From Myxococcales bacterium (lineage in GTDB: Bacteria > Myxococcota_A > Polyangia > Polyangiales > Polyangiaceae), in the NCBI GenBank assembly GCA_016712525.1, contig JADJQX010000001.1, forward strand, positions 744,001 through 808,000: a stretch of 64,000 nt of DNA, written 5' to 3'. Shown here in pieces: positions 7,138 through 15,988 of the stretch. Numbering within the stretch: the first letter of the stretch is position 1; every line of letters starts with the position of its first letter. The notes under the pieces are model-generated. The model did not search any database. It had not been told where the DNA came from and saw only the letters and a list, made by a program, of their open reading frames with translations. Position numbers and translations under genes: made by a program.

Positions 7138-7187
7138 CAGGTGGGTGACCGGCGCGAGGGAAGCCCGCGCCGACCGCTTGCCCGCGT

Positions 7188-8324
7188 TCAGAGAGGCGCG
7201 ACCTTGCCCATGAACACGAGCATCTGCCGGAACGCCTCGGTGCGCACCTCGTCCCGCTCGATGAAGATCTCGTGCTCGGCCTGGAGCGGCACGCGCGTGC
7301 ACGTCGTCTTTTTGGCGCCGTTCATCGCGTTGCAGACCGTCTCGTGCGACTTGGGGTCGACGATGTCGTCGGAGAGCGCCGACAGGAGGAGCATCGGCTT
7401 CGTGATCTTCGAGGCGTCGCGCTGGATCTGCTCGGTCGCCTCGACCGCGCGGCGCACCCAAGCGTAGGTGGGGCTGCCGAGCTGCACCTCGGGGAAGCGC
7501 TGGTTCACGTAGTGGCGCAGAGCGAAGCGGTTCTCGCTGCCCGTGAGGACGTTGCCCTGGAAAGCCTCCTTCGGGTCGTACGGGCCACCGCCAGGCACCC
7601 ACGACTCCGAGAGCGCGAGGCCGCCGACGCTCGCGAGCCCACGCTGGAAGAAGCCGATCTTGATGCCCTGCATCGGCGCGCTGAGCATGAGGCCCTTGAA
7701 GGGGTTATTGGGTCGCGTCTCGGCGTAGCGGGTGCAAATGCCCCCTCCCATCGAGTGGCACACGAGCATGAGGCGCTTCTCGTTCGGAGTGGCAGGCACG
7801 ACGACCTTCGTGACGAAGTCATCGAGATCGGACACGTAGTCGTCGAAGGAATCCATATGGCGGCGCTGCGACTCGTCGGCCGCCGTCGAGGGATCGTCGG
7901 ACAAGAGGCGGGCGTTGAAGCCCTCGCCGCGGTTGTTCAGGATGAAGAGCTCGTAGCCCTTCGCCGTCCAGTCGGCGACGAACTCGGCATACCGGATCGA
8001 CGACTCGGTCGTCCCGGGGACGACGGCGAACGCTCCGCGCTTCGGCCCCTTGGCCGGGCAGCGGTGATAGACGAGGGTGTACGGTCCGCCGCGGTACGGG
8101 AGCGCCGTCGCGCGCAGGGTGCCTCGCTGGCAGCTCTGGGTGAACGCGTCGACCACGGACTTCTTGCCCTCGACGGTGCGGAGCTCGGCCTCGGAGCGGA
8201 ACGTGGCGCTCTGCGCGTTGATCTCGTCGTCGGCCTCGTCGATCCCATCGGTCTCGGCCGTGCAGGCCATCGTCGAGAAGCTGACACCGACCGCCACGAG
8301 ACCCATCATCCATGCGCGCACCAT
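7188..8324 (-). CDS. Lipoprotein alpha/beta hydrolase (monoacylglycerol lipase-like)
   Basis: A 378-aa lipoprotein with signal peptide and lipobox ending STMAC. The mature part is a serine hydrolase of the Hydrolase_4/lysophospholipase type: nucleophile elbow CHSMGG, acid residue in SALSDDIVD, and histidine in QAEHEIF complete the catalytic triad. It probably cleaves acyl esters of lipids at the cell surface; the substrate is not determinable. The start at 8324 is supported by GGGAGGAGCC just upstream. A slightly longer frame (MLARWRAREEPT) is less likely. It is transcribed alone, divergent from the glycoside hydrolase gene. Confidence 0.85.
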   Translation of the reverse strand: MVRAWMMGLVAVGVSFSTMACTAETDGIDEADDEINAQSATFRSEAELRTVEGKKSVVDAFTQSCQRGTLRATALPYRGGPYTLVYHRCPAKGPKRGAFAVVPGTTESSIRYAEFVADWTAKGYELFILNNRGEGFNARLLSDDPSTAADESQRRHMDSFDDYVSDLDDFVTKVVVPATPNEKRLMLVCHSMGGGICTRYAETRPNNPFKGLMLSAPMQGIKIGFFQRGLASVGGLALSESWVPGGGPYDPKEAFQGNVLTGSENRFALRHYVNQRFPEVQLGSPTYAWVRRAVEATEQIQRDASKITKPMLLLSALSDDIVDPKSHETVCNAMNGAKKTTCTRVPLQAEHEIFIERDEVRTEAFRQMLVFMGKVAPL

Positions 8325-8631
8325 CGTAGGCTCCTCCCGAGCTCGCCACCGTGCGAGCATGACCTACCGTTGTGCACGGTGTGTGCCAGCACGAACGCCG
8401 CGCGGTCGGAAGGAATCCTGGCGAAAACCCGCGGTACGGCGCCGATCGTCGGGGCCGCGCCGCACCAGGCGAGGAACCCGTCGTGCCTGCCCGTCGCCGG
8501 CGCACGTCGCTCGAGCGCCGAGGCCCGGGAGGAAGGCAACGACGACCGCCACTGTCGTACGACCTCGTCGCGTGAGAGCCAAGATCGGCGCCTCACGACG
8601 ACCGCCTGCCGTGCGATGCTCGCAGCGATCG
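8325..8631. other. Divergent intergenic region
   Basis: This 307-bp spacer separates the divergent lipase-like and GHL10 genes and must hold both promoters. I see no convincing -35/-10 pair, hairpin or repeat copy in it. Confidence 0.5.
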
Positions 8632-10239
8632 ATGTCCCCGACAGTCTACCCCCTCGAGGTGATCTCCCGACCGGCGGCGCGGACGGCGACGAAGGCAACG
8701 TTGCTCGCCTTGGCCGTCGCGCTCGTGTCCGCCTGCGGGACCCTCGACTTCGACCCCGCGTCGGAGGCGCCGACCGACGCGAGCGTGCCGGAGACGGGCA
8801 CCTTCGCCGACGCGCGGGTCGACGCGGGTCCCGACGCCACCCCGGACGCGCAGGTAGACGCTGGGCCCGCGCGGATGGCCGTGAGCCACCCGAGGGAGCT
8901 ACGCGCCGCGTGGGTCGCCTCCGTGTTCAACCTCGATTGGCCGAGCAGGCAGGGCCTCACCGCCGCCGCGGCGCAGGCGGAGCTCACGACGCTGCTCGAT
9001 GCCCTCGTCGCCGCGGGCGCGAACGCGGCGTTCCTCCAGGTTAGGCCCGAGTCCGACGCCCTCTACGACTCCGCGCTCGAGCCGTGGAGCCGCTTCCTCT
9101 CGGGGACGCAAGGCGCGAGCCCGGGATGGGACCCGCTAAGGTTCGCGATCGACCAAGCGCACGCCCGAGGCCTCGAGCTGCACGCATGGCTGAACCCGTT
9201 CCGTGCCGCGACGAACGCCTCGCTACCGCTCGCGCCGACCCACGTGGCGACGCGCCTCGCGGAGCACGCTCATCTCTACGGCAGCACGGTCACGATGGAC
9301 CCCGGATCGCCCGCCGTCCGAGACCACGTCGTAGCCGTCGTGCGCGACATCGTCTCGCGGTACGACGTCGACGGTGTCGTCTTCGACGACTACTTTTACC
9401 CTTATCCCATCGCTGGGACTCCATATCCCGACGACGCGACATATGCCGATTATCAAGCGGGCGGAGGCTCCCTGTCCCGGTCGGCCTTCCGGCGCGCCAA
9501 CGTCGACGCGTTCGTCCACGCGGCACACCTCGCCATCCGAGCTGCCCGTCCGGGCACCCGCTTCGGCGTGAGCCCCTTCGGCATCTACCGGCCCGGGCAG
9601 CCGACTGGAGTCGTCGGGCTCGATGCGTACGAGGCGCTCGCCGCCGATTCCCTCGCGTGGCTCGCGGCTGGCGACGTCGACTACCTCGCCCCTCAGCTCT
9701 ATTGGCCGACGACCTCGACAGGGCAGCCGTTCGCGAGCCTCGCGGCGTGGTGGTCCTCGAAGACCGCGGCCGCCGGAAAGTGGCTCGTCCCCGCGCTCGA
9801 TCTCACCAAGGCCGGCACGACCAACTGGGACCTCGGCGAGTACCGCGCTCAAGTGAGCGCCGTCCGTGGCCTGGCCGGCTCGGGTGCCCGCGGCGCGACC
9901 CTGTACGCCGCGCGCAACCTCCTCCGCGACACGGGCGGAGTGGGCACTCTCTTCCGCACCGAGCTCTGGGCAAGGCCTGCGCTCCCTCCTCCCCTCGCGG
10001 ACGCCACGGGCCGCGTCGAGCCTCCCACCGTACGCCTCCGCGGGGACGTGGCCGAGCTGTCGCACGACGACGCGCGGATCCGCGGGTTCGCCGTCTACCG
10101 CGTCGACGGGCCTCCGGCGCTCGATCGCTGGATCCGGGCTCGGACCGCCAGCGTGACGCTCGAACGTGGCAGCTGGGCGATCAGCGCCGTCGACGCCCAG
10201 GGGCTCGAGAGCGACGGGGCCGTGCTGACCAATCCGTGA
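8632..10239 (+). CDS. Lipoprotein glycoside hydrolase-like 10 (GHL10/YngK family)
   Basis: A 535-aa protein with signal peptide and lipobox LVSAC, an Asp/Ala/Pro linker typical of Polyangia lipoproteins (about residues 45-80), and a (beta/alpha)8 GHL10 domain. Family signatures include RELRAAWVASVFNLDWPSRQ, LQVRPESDALYDS, LHAWLNPFRA, VDGVVFDDYFYPYP and VDYLAPQLYW. The C-terminal ~90 residues look like a fibronectin-type or carbohydrate-binding beta domain. Family members are predicted to act on wall glycans or polysaccharides. The start at 8632 lacks a good Shine-Dalgarno; a GTG at 8659 is a possible alternative. Confidence 0.85.
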   Translation: MSPTVYPLEVISRPAARTATKATLLALAVALVSACGTLDFDPASEAPTDASVPETGTFADARVDAGPDATPDAQVDAGPARMAVSHPRELRAAWVASVFNLDWPSRQGLTAAAAQAELTTLLDALVAAGANAAFLQVRPESDALYDSALEPWSRFLSGTQGASPGWDPLRFAIDQAHARGLELHAWLNPFRAATNASLPLAPTHVATRLAEHAHLYGSTVTMDPGSPAVRDHVVAVVRDIVSRYDVDGVVFDDYFYPYPIAGTPYPDDATYADYQAGGGSLSRSAFRRANVDAFVHAAHLAIRAARPGTRFGVSPFGIYRPGQPTGVVGLDAYEALAADSLAWLAAGDVDYLAPQLYWPTTSTGQPFASLAAWWSSKTAAAGKWLVPALDLTKAGTTNWDLGEYRAQVSAVRGLAGSGARGATLYAARNLLRDTGGVGTLFRTELWARPALPPPLADATGRVEPPTVRLRGDVAELSHDDARIRGFAVYRVDGPPALDRWIRARTASVTLERGSWAISAVDAQGLESDGAVLTNP

Positions 10240-10306
10240 ACGAGCGCCCAAGGAGTCGGTGGCCGGACCGACACGGACGACGGGACGGAGCGCCCCCGGC
10301 CGCGCG

Positions 10307-11413
10307 TCACTCTCCGACGAGCCGCTTGGCCTCGGGCGCGCGGAACCCGCTCGGATACCGGCGCAGGTACTCACGCGCCGCGTCCCGAGCGCCTACCGAA
10401 TCTCCGCGGCGGGCACGTGAGGTTGCCCTCAGGAAGAGCGCGTCCTCCGTGCGCGAGTCGGAGGGGAAATCCCGGGCAAAGGCCCCGAACAGGGCATCGG
10501 CCCGACCGTAGTCGCCGGCGTCGAAGGCCCTCATGCACTCGGCGAAGCGCGTCCCCGGTGGCTCGATCTTCGCGACCGACGGCACCGGCATCGGCGCAGA
10601 GGGGGCAGCGTGCGAAGGCGCCACGCTGGGTCGCGTCGAGGGCGTCGTGGATGGGGCGGACGGCGCGACGGCGACCACGGACGCAGGCGCGGGCGCGGGC
10701 GCGGGCGCGGACACGAGCGCGACGGAGGCCGACGCGACGGGCTCGGTGGAGGGCCATCGCTCCCCCGCTCGGAGGAACCCGACGAACCCCTTGAGGCGCA
10801 CCTCCACGAGGCCCTCGACCACCGTGACGGAGCGGGTGGTTCCGTTCTGCACGTCGACTACGAAGCGCGTGCCGCGGACCTCGATCTCGCCGTCCGGGAC
10901 CGCGACCACGAAGCGCCCGGCCGCGCGGACGCGCTCGACGTGGAACGAGGCGACCCCGCCGCGCATCGTCACCCGGGAGAGCTCCCCCACTTGCTCCTCG
11001 TGCAGGTCCGCGTGCGCGACGTCGGCGACCTCGAAGCGCGCGGCAGGCGGCGGCACGGACGCCCCCTTCGGCGCCTCGGAGCGCCCGAACACGAAGGCGA
11101 GCGCGGCGGCCAGGGCGACCCCCGCGGTGAGCGCAAAGGCGATCCGTGGGACACGAGGCTTCGCGTCGACGACCGCCGCGTTTGCGGCGCGAAGCAGCGC
11201 GTTCCGCTGCCGACGGCGATCGAGATCGGACCGCGGCGTAGAGGGCACGCTCGCGAGCAACGAGGCGAGCGTGCGGAGTCTCGCGACGGCGTCACGGCAC
11301 GCCGCGCACTCCGACGTGTGCCGGTCGAACGATGCCTTCTCCTTCTCGCCGAGGCGCCCGTCGACGACGGCCTCGGCCTCCCACGTGCGTTGGCAAGGCG
11401 AAGCGGACCTCAT
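10307..11413 (-). CDS. Anti-sigma factor with zinc finger, FecR-like domain and TPR tail
   Basis: A 368-aa membrane protein. Residues 32-39 (HTSECAAC) form the zf-HC2/ZAS zinc-binding motif that clamps an ECF sigma factor. A single transmembrane helix follows at about 88-107 (IAFALTAGVALAAALAFVFG). The periplasmic part has a FecR-like beta region (GEIEVRGTRFVVDV), a Pro/Ser/Ala linker, and a C-terminal TPR-like segment (FDAGDYGRADALFGAFARDF) that could sense a ligand or partner. The start overlaps the sigma stop by ATGA, so translation is coupled and the two are cognates. Confidence 0.85.
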   Translation of the reverse strand: MRSASPCQRTWEAEAVVDGRLGEKEKASFDRHTSECAACRDAVARLRTLASLLASVPSTPRSDLDRRRQRNALLRAANAAVVDAKPRVPRIAFALTAGVALAAALAFVFGRSEAPKGASVPPPAARFEVADVAHADLHEEQVGELSRVTMRGGVASFHVERVRAAGRFVVAVPDGEIEVRGTRFVVDVQNGTTRSVTVVEGLVEVRLKGFVGFLRAGERWPSTEPVASASVALVSAPAPAPAPASVVAVAPSAPSTTPSTRPSVAPSHAAPSAPMPVPSVAKIEPPGTRFAECMRAFDAGDYGRADALFGAFARDFPSDSRTEDALFLRATSRARRGDSVGARDAAREYLRRYPSGFRAPEAKRLVGE

Positions 11414-11991
11414 GATTCCTCCTCGAAGACGTGGGCGAGCATCTCTTTGCGCGCGTGGTGGAGCCGCGTCCAGACCGTCGCGACGGGAATGTCGAGCGCC
11501 GCGGCGACCTCTTCGCCGGAGAGCCCCTCCAGGGTCACGAGGACGAGGACGTCGCGTTTCTTCTCCGAGAGGCGCGCGAGGGCCTCCGCCGTTCGCGCGA
11601 CGTCGCGAGAGACCGTGGCCTCGCGCTCGGGCGTGGGTACGTCCACCTTGGGCTCGTAGGCCCACGCCGTGAGTCGCCTCGTCCATCGCGCGAGCGAGCG
11701 ACGATGCCCGCGCACCTCGCGAACGGCGAGACCGACGAGCCACGGACGCGCGTCCGGGCGCCCGTCGTAGCGCTCGGCGGCGCGCGGCACGGCCAAAAAC
11801 GTCGTCTGCACGAGGTCGTCCACGTCACCGGGCGCTACACCGAGCCGCTCGACGATCCTCCGGACCGCACCCTCATGGCGATCGAAGAGCCCGCCGAGCG
11901 CACCGAGATCTCCGTCTCGGACCTTCGCGAGGAGCGCGGCGTCGTCCAGGTCGTTCGAGGTCGCGTCCTTGCGCATGGTCGCTGTGCTCAT
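11410..11991 (-). CDS. ECF RNA polymerase sigma factor
   Basis: A 193-aa ECF sigma factor with region 2 (ALGGLFDRHEGAVRRIV ... DVDDLVQTTFLAV) and region 4 (ALARLSEKKRDVLVL ... GEEVAAALDIPVATVWTRLH). Its start overlaps the upstream gene's stop and its own stop overlaps the anti-sigma start, both by ATGA. The order outer protein, sigma, anti-sigma suggests one envelope-signalling unit. The stimulus is unknown. Confidence 0.9.
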   Translation of the reverse strand: MSTATMRKDATSNDLDDAALLAKVRDGDLGALGGLFDRHEGAVRRIVERLGVAPGDVDDLVQTTFLAVPRAAERYDGRPDARPWLVGLAVREVRGHRRSLARWTRRLTAWAYEPKVDVPTPEREATVSRDVARTAEALARLSEKKRDVLVLVTLEGLSGEEVAAALDIPVATVWTRLHHARKEMLAHVFEEES

Positions 11992-12947
11992 GGGAGGAGA
12001 CGCGCCTCCACGCCGAGGGCGGCGACGAGCCCGTAGCGAGGCAGGTCGGGCAGATCCCTTTTGTCCGAACCTTGCCGCGCGAGCGCGCCGAGCACGGTGT
12101 CGGCGGAGATTTCGAAGAGCGGCCTCACGCGGGATCGTCCGAAGATGCAGCGGAGGTCGAGCGTCGCACGCGGTTGAGCCGTCTCGAGGCTGCGGGCCGT
12201 CCCGTCCGGGGCCGGGTCCGCCGACTCACGAACGGCGGCCACGCCGAGGCCGAGGCCCCCCACGAGCTCGACGGGCCCCACGGGCTGCCGACGCGCCAGC
12301 AAGAAGCCCACGTGGAACGACCACGCCGAGAAACCGGCCGGGGCGCCCCCCGGGAGGTAAGACGACGACGGCGCCCACTCGCCAGACACCGACACCTCCC
12401 ACCTCCCCACGAGCACGCTCGGCCGCAGCGCGAACGCCGGGGAGCCGTACGCGCCCGAGAACCCGAAGCGCGCCCCGGCTCCCGCTGCGACCGACCACAC
12501 GGCGGGCGGACCGGAAGGCACGGCCCCCGACGGAGGGGCGTCCGCGCGCGGAGGCGGCGGGGGCACCCTTGGCGGGCCGTCGTCGAGCGGCAACGCGGGC
12601 GTCGACGCCGGTACGGCGAGCAGCGCCTCGAGGGTCGGGAGCGCCTCGTCTGCGGTGGCCAGGCCGCGAGCGGCGCGCCGCCCGTCCTTCGTGACGAACG
12701 TGAGCAGCGCGGTGCCCTGCCGCGTGACCTCGACCTCGATGCTCCCGCAGTCGCGGGCGTCGTCGGCCACCACCCGCGCGCGCAGCGCCTCCACGGCGCC
12801 TTCCCACGCCACGTCCGGGCGAGGGGCGACGAGCGCTACGGGGCAGGCGGCGCGGGCAGGGAGAGAGAGTCCCACAGAGGCACACACGAGGGCGAGCCCG
12901 ACGCCCAACCCGCTCCCCCCCGTGTTCTCCGGCCGAAATACGCCCAC
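11988..12947 (-). CDS. Exported hypothetical protein, possible outer-membrane beta-barrel
   Basis: A 319-aa protein with an N-terminal signal (VGLALVCASVGLSLPARA), a small Cys-containing domain (RDCGSIEVEVT), a Pro-rich linker near residue 130, and a C-terminal half with alternating beta strands (FALRPSVLVGRWEVSVSGEW, FHVGFLLARR, VELVGGLGLGVAAV). This is typical of small outer-membrane barrels. It is the first gene of the ECF operon and may be the sensed or structural partner. The GTG start at 12947 is preceded by GAGAGGGG. Not recognised by family. Confidence 0.65.
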   Translation of the reverse strand: MGVFRPENTGGSGLGVGLALVCASVGLSLPARAACPVALVAPRPDVAWEGAVEALRARVVADDARDCGSIEVEVTRQGTALLTFVTKDGRRAARGLATADEALPTLEALLAVPASTPALPLDDGPPRVPPPPPRADAPPSGAVPSGPPAVWSVAAGAGARFGFSGAYGSPAFALRPSVLVGRWEVSVSGEWAPSSSYLPGGAPAGFSAWSFHVGFLLARRQPVGPVELVGGLGLGVAAVRESADPAPDGTARSLETAQPRATLDLRCIFGRSRVRPLFEISADTVLGALARQGSDKRDLPDLPRYGLVAALGVEARLLP

Positions 12948-12982
12948 GCCCCTCTCTGCCGGCCGAGGCTACGACCTTCATC

Positions 12983-13013
12983 GTCCGAGCGATTTTCTTT
13001 TTTTGAAGGTTCG
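12983..13013 (-). promoter_or_regulatory. Possible ECF-type promoter of the sigma operon
   Basis: On the minus strand CGAACCTT (around 13006-13013) followed about 17 bp later by TCGGAC resembles an ECF -35 (GGAACYT-like) and -10. The spacer contains an A-rich run that stands out in this GC-rich DNA. The same CGAACCTT octamer lies upstream of the second ECF operon at 27352-27359, so autoregulation is plausible. Confidence 0.4.
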
Positions 13014-13051
13014 GGCCTCGACCAGCCGAGAGGGTACGATTGGAGGTCATC

Positions 13052-13867
13052 ATGCCGTCGTTCCGAATCATCCTCGTTCCGCTCGTCGCCGTCCTCGCGT
13101 CTGCGTGTGCCCTCTCTCCCGGCGAAGGCCAAGGGGAGGAGGAGGCGTCGACGACCACGTCCGCGCTCGAGTCCGGGCTCAGCGCGGGCGAGCTCGAGTC
13201 CATCATCTCCCCCGACGCGCGCGCCGCCGTCGAGAGCATGCTCGCCGCCGAAGGGAAGGCCGAGTCCAAGAAGGGCTGCCGCACCAAGACGCGCGACCCG
13301 ATCGATCCGAACGTCGTCCACGTGGTGCTCACGAACTGCACGGGTCGCCTCGGGCGCCACGTCGTGAACGGGGAGATGCGCGTGACGTTCAGCCAGAACC
13401 CGGACGGCTCGCTCCACGCGGAGCACGAGAGCGTCTCGCTCACGATCGACGGGCGCCCCGCCACGCGAAAGGCGTCGTCGGACATCACGTTCGAGGGCTC
13501 GCTGAAGCGCGTCGTGCGCCGCGGCGTCAAGACGGGCATCTCGGCCAAGGGCGTCGACATGACGAAGGAGACCGACGAGGTCATCCTCGTCGACCGGGCG
13601 ACCCGCTGCCGCACCATCGACGGCAAGGGCATCGCGACCTTCGCCGACGGCCGACAGGTCGAGACCACCATCGCCGCACTCCGCATCTGCGAGGACGAGG
13701 CGGGCAACGATCTCTGCCCGACGGGCTCGGTCACCCACGTCAACGCCCAGAAGGGAAAGACGGTCGTCCAGACCTTCGACGGCTCCGACGTGGCGACGAT
13801 CGACACGACCACGAAGAAGGCACGAGAGACCTCGACCTGGGATCTCTCCTGCGCCGCCGTGCCCTGA
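13052..13867 (+). CDS. Hypothetical lipoprotein
   Basis: A 271-aa lipoprotein with signal peptide and lipobox VLASACA. The mature protein is beta-rich, with internal Cys (KKGCRTKTRD, LTNCTGR, TRCRTIDG, RICEDEAGNDLC) and a repeated beta pattern around residues 100-200. No known domain is recognised. The ATG at 13052 has GGAGG 6 bp upstream, so the slightly earlier TTG is unlikely. It is divergent from the ECF operon and shares its promoter region. Confidence 0.75.
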   Translation: MPSFRIILVPLVAVLASACALSPGEGQGEEEASTTTSALESGLSAGELESIISPDARAAVESMLAAEGKAESKKGCRTKTRDPIDPNVVHVVLTNCTGRLGRHVVNGEMRVTFSQNPDGSLHAEHESVSLTIDGRPATRKASSDITFEGSLKRVVRRGVKTGISAKGVDMTKETDEVILVDRATRCRTIDGKGIATFADGRQVETTIAALRICEDEAGNDLCPTGSVTHVNAQKGKTVVQTFDGSDVATIDTTTKKARETSTWDLSCAAVP

Positions 13868-14102
13868 CGATCCCGCGAAACCGCCCCTCGACCCTCCACA
13901 CGACGACCTCGGCGCCACGACGCGACGAGGCCTCGGGTCGAGGGTCGCTTCGTTCGGTGGCGCCCCCCGCGCCGCGCGCGTCGACGAACCGGGACGATTG
14001 ACGATTACGAAAACTGGCAATTGGCGATGAAGGTCGGACCGACGACGGGCCGATACCCCACGAGTGAGCGATTCGTCCCACGCTCGCCACGGGAGATCTC
14101 GC

Positions 14103-15947
14103 ATGCGCCTCGCGAAAGGTCCTGTCGTCCCTACGCTCGCCCTCGCCTTCTCGCTCGTCCACGGCTGCTCCGGGGCGACCCCTGAGGTGGAAGGCCCCGA
14201 CGCCGACGCGAGCGTCGGTCCGGACGGAGGAGCGACGGGCGAAACGTCCGTGCCCGTGACGGACGCGACGGCGTCCCCCGACGGGGCGAGCCCTGCCGAG
14301 CTCCCGCTCGTCAACCCCTCGAAGTACAACACCCTCGTCGGCAGGCCGACGGATCGCTCCGCGGCGGTGAGCGTGCTCGCCAAGGCCGGCGACTCCGCGT
14401 ACGTCGAGGTGGCGAGCGCGGTCGACGCCACGCGCACCTCGCTCGTCGCCCCGCGCACGCTCGCCCCGCGTACGTCGACCTCGGGCGAGCCCATCGTGCT
14501 CGAGATCGACGGCCTCTCGCCCGATACCCGCTACTACTACCGTGTCGTCTACACCGCGGCAGGAGGCACTCCGACACAGGACGCGCTCCACACGTTCCAC
14601 ACGCGGCGAGAGAAGGGGAAGACCTTCCACTTCGGCGTGCAGGGCGACACGCACCCGGAGCGCTTCAACGACAAGATGTTCCACCCGGAGCTCTTTCGTC
14701 GAACGATGGAGGCCGTCCGCGACCGCCAGCCGGACCTCTACTTCACTCTGGGCGACGACTTCTCCATCGAGAAGATCATCGAGACCTTCAAGGCCCAAAA
14801 CTACCCGGCCGGGCACAGCTTCCAGCGGGCCGTGGAGGGGGCCCTCCCCTTCTCGGAGTACCAGGCGCTCGGGAGGCCGTTCTCGCAGCCCATGATCGTC
14901 GACGGCGTCGGGGCTCCCCAGGGAAGCGCCGCCTACCTCGGGATGCGACAGGACTACTTCGGACTCATGGGCGCCTCGACGGCGCTCATGCTCACGAACG
15001 GGAACCACGAGCAGGCGCATCTCGCCAACCTCGGCGGCATCTTCAACAACGCCTCCATCTGGGCGGCCGAGTCGCGCCTCAAGTACTACCCACTCCCCGC
15101 GCCCGGTGACTTCTACTCCGGGGACGACGCCAAGCTGCTCTCCGCGAACGGATACCCGACGTTGGGGGGCGACGGGCTCCTGCGTGACTACTACGCCTTC
15201 ACCTGGGGCGACGCGCTCTTCGCGACGCTCGACCCGTATTGGCACTCTCCGACGGTCTCTCCCGACAGCACGCTCTTCGACGAGCCGGAGCCGAAGTGGG
15301 GCGCGACGCTCGGAGACGCCCAGTACCAATGGCTCAAGCGAACGCTCGAGTCGAGCACCGCGAAGTGGAAGTTCGTCTTCGCCCACCACGTCAACGGCAA
15401 CAACCGCGGCGCCGCGGCGATCGTCGGCTCCCAGGAGTGGGGCGGCGAGCCCGGGTTCTCGACGAACCGGCCCGGCTGGGCGAAGCCCATCCATCAGCTC
15501 TTCGCCGACACCAAGGTCACCATCTTCTTCCAGGGACACGACCACATGTACGCCCGCGAGAAGGTCGACGGCGTGGTGTACCAAGAGGTCCCGAACCCTG
15601 CGGACAATAGCTACTTCGCCTACAACTGCGACGCCTACACGCCACCTTCGATCACGTGGCAGGGGCCCTCGGGATACGGCGTATACGACGCCGCCTTCGG
15701 CCAGCGGCTCCCCAACACCGGGTTCTTGGACGTCACCGTGTCGGAGGACCGTGTACGGGTCGACTACGTGCGCACCTACCGCGACGTGGATCTCACGACC
15801 AACCCGAACAAGGTCTTCACCGGCTCCGAGCGGAACGGCGAAATAGCCTTCTCGTACAGCATCCCGTCGAGCCCTGCCGACTCTCCCCGCGCGCCCTACA
15901 CCTGCCTCGGGGCCGCGCCCCCCGCGGGCTGGATCTATAACCGCTGA
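14103..15947 (+). CDS. Lipoprotein metallophosphoesterase, purple-acid-phosphatase-like
   Basis: A 614-aa lipoprotein (lipobox LVHGC, then an Asp/Ala-rich linker). A fibronectin-like PAP N-terminal domain (LEIDGLSPDTRYYYRVVY) precedes a calcineurin-like metallophosphoesterase. Metal ligands are visible in order: GVQGDTH, TLGDDF, NGNHEQ, FAHHVNG, and QGHDHMYARE. It should be a surface phosphoesterase with a two-metal centre. The start at 14103 follows GGGAG. It is a paralogue of the next gene, which begins 41 bp downstream, so the pair is probably co-transcribed. Confidence 0.85.
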   Translation: MRLAKGPVVPTLALAFSLVHGCSGATPEVEGPDADASVGPDGGATGETSVPVTDATASPDGASPAELPLVNPSKYNTLVGRPTDRSAAVSVLAKAGDSAYVEVASAVDATRTSLVAPRTLAPRTSTSGEPIVLEIDGLSPDTRYYYRVVYTAAGGTPTQDALHTFHTRREKGKTFHFGVQGDTHPERFNDKMFHPELFRRTMEAVRDRQPDLYFTLGDDFSIEKIIETFKAQNYPAGHSFQRAVEGALPFSEYQALGRPFSQPMIVDGVGAPQGSAAYLGMRQDYFGLMGASTALMLTNGNHEQAHLANLGGIFNNASIWAAESRLKYYPLPAPGDFYSGDDAKLLSANGYPTLGGDGLLRDYYAFTWGDALFATLDPYWHSPTVSPDSTLFDEPEPKWGATLGDAQYQWLKRTLESSTAKWKFVFAHHVNGNNRGAAAIVGSQEWGGEPGFSTNRPGWAKPIHQLFADTKVTIFFQGHDHMYAREKVDGVVYQEVPNPADNSYFAYNCDAYTPPSITWQGPSGYGVYDAAFGQRLPNTGFLDVTVSEDRVRVDYVRTYRDVDLTTNPNKVFTGSERNGEIAFSYSIPSSPADSPRAPYTCLGAAPPAGWIYNR

Positions 15948-15988
15948 TCCTCGACGGTCCACGTCGAGCCTTGCCTACGAGGTCACCC

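Noticed and set aside
10255..10272. Hairpin GTCGGT-GGCCGG-ACCGAC as a terminator
   Set aside because: Only a 6-bp stem and no U-tract; weak despite lying between convergent genes.
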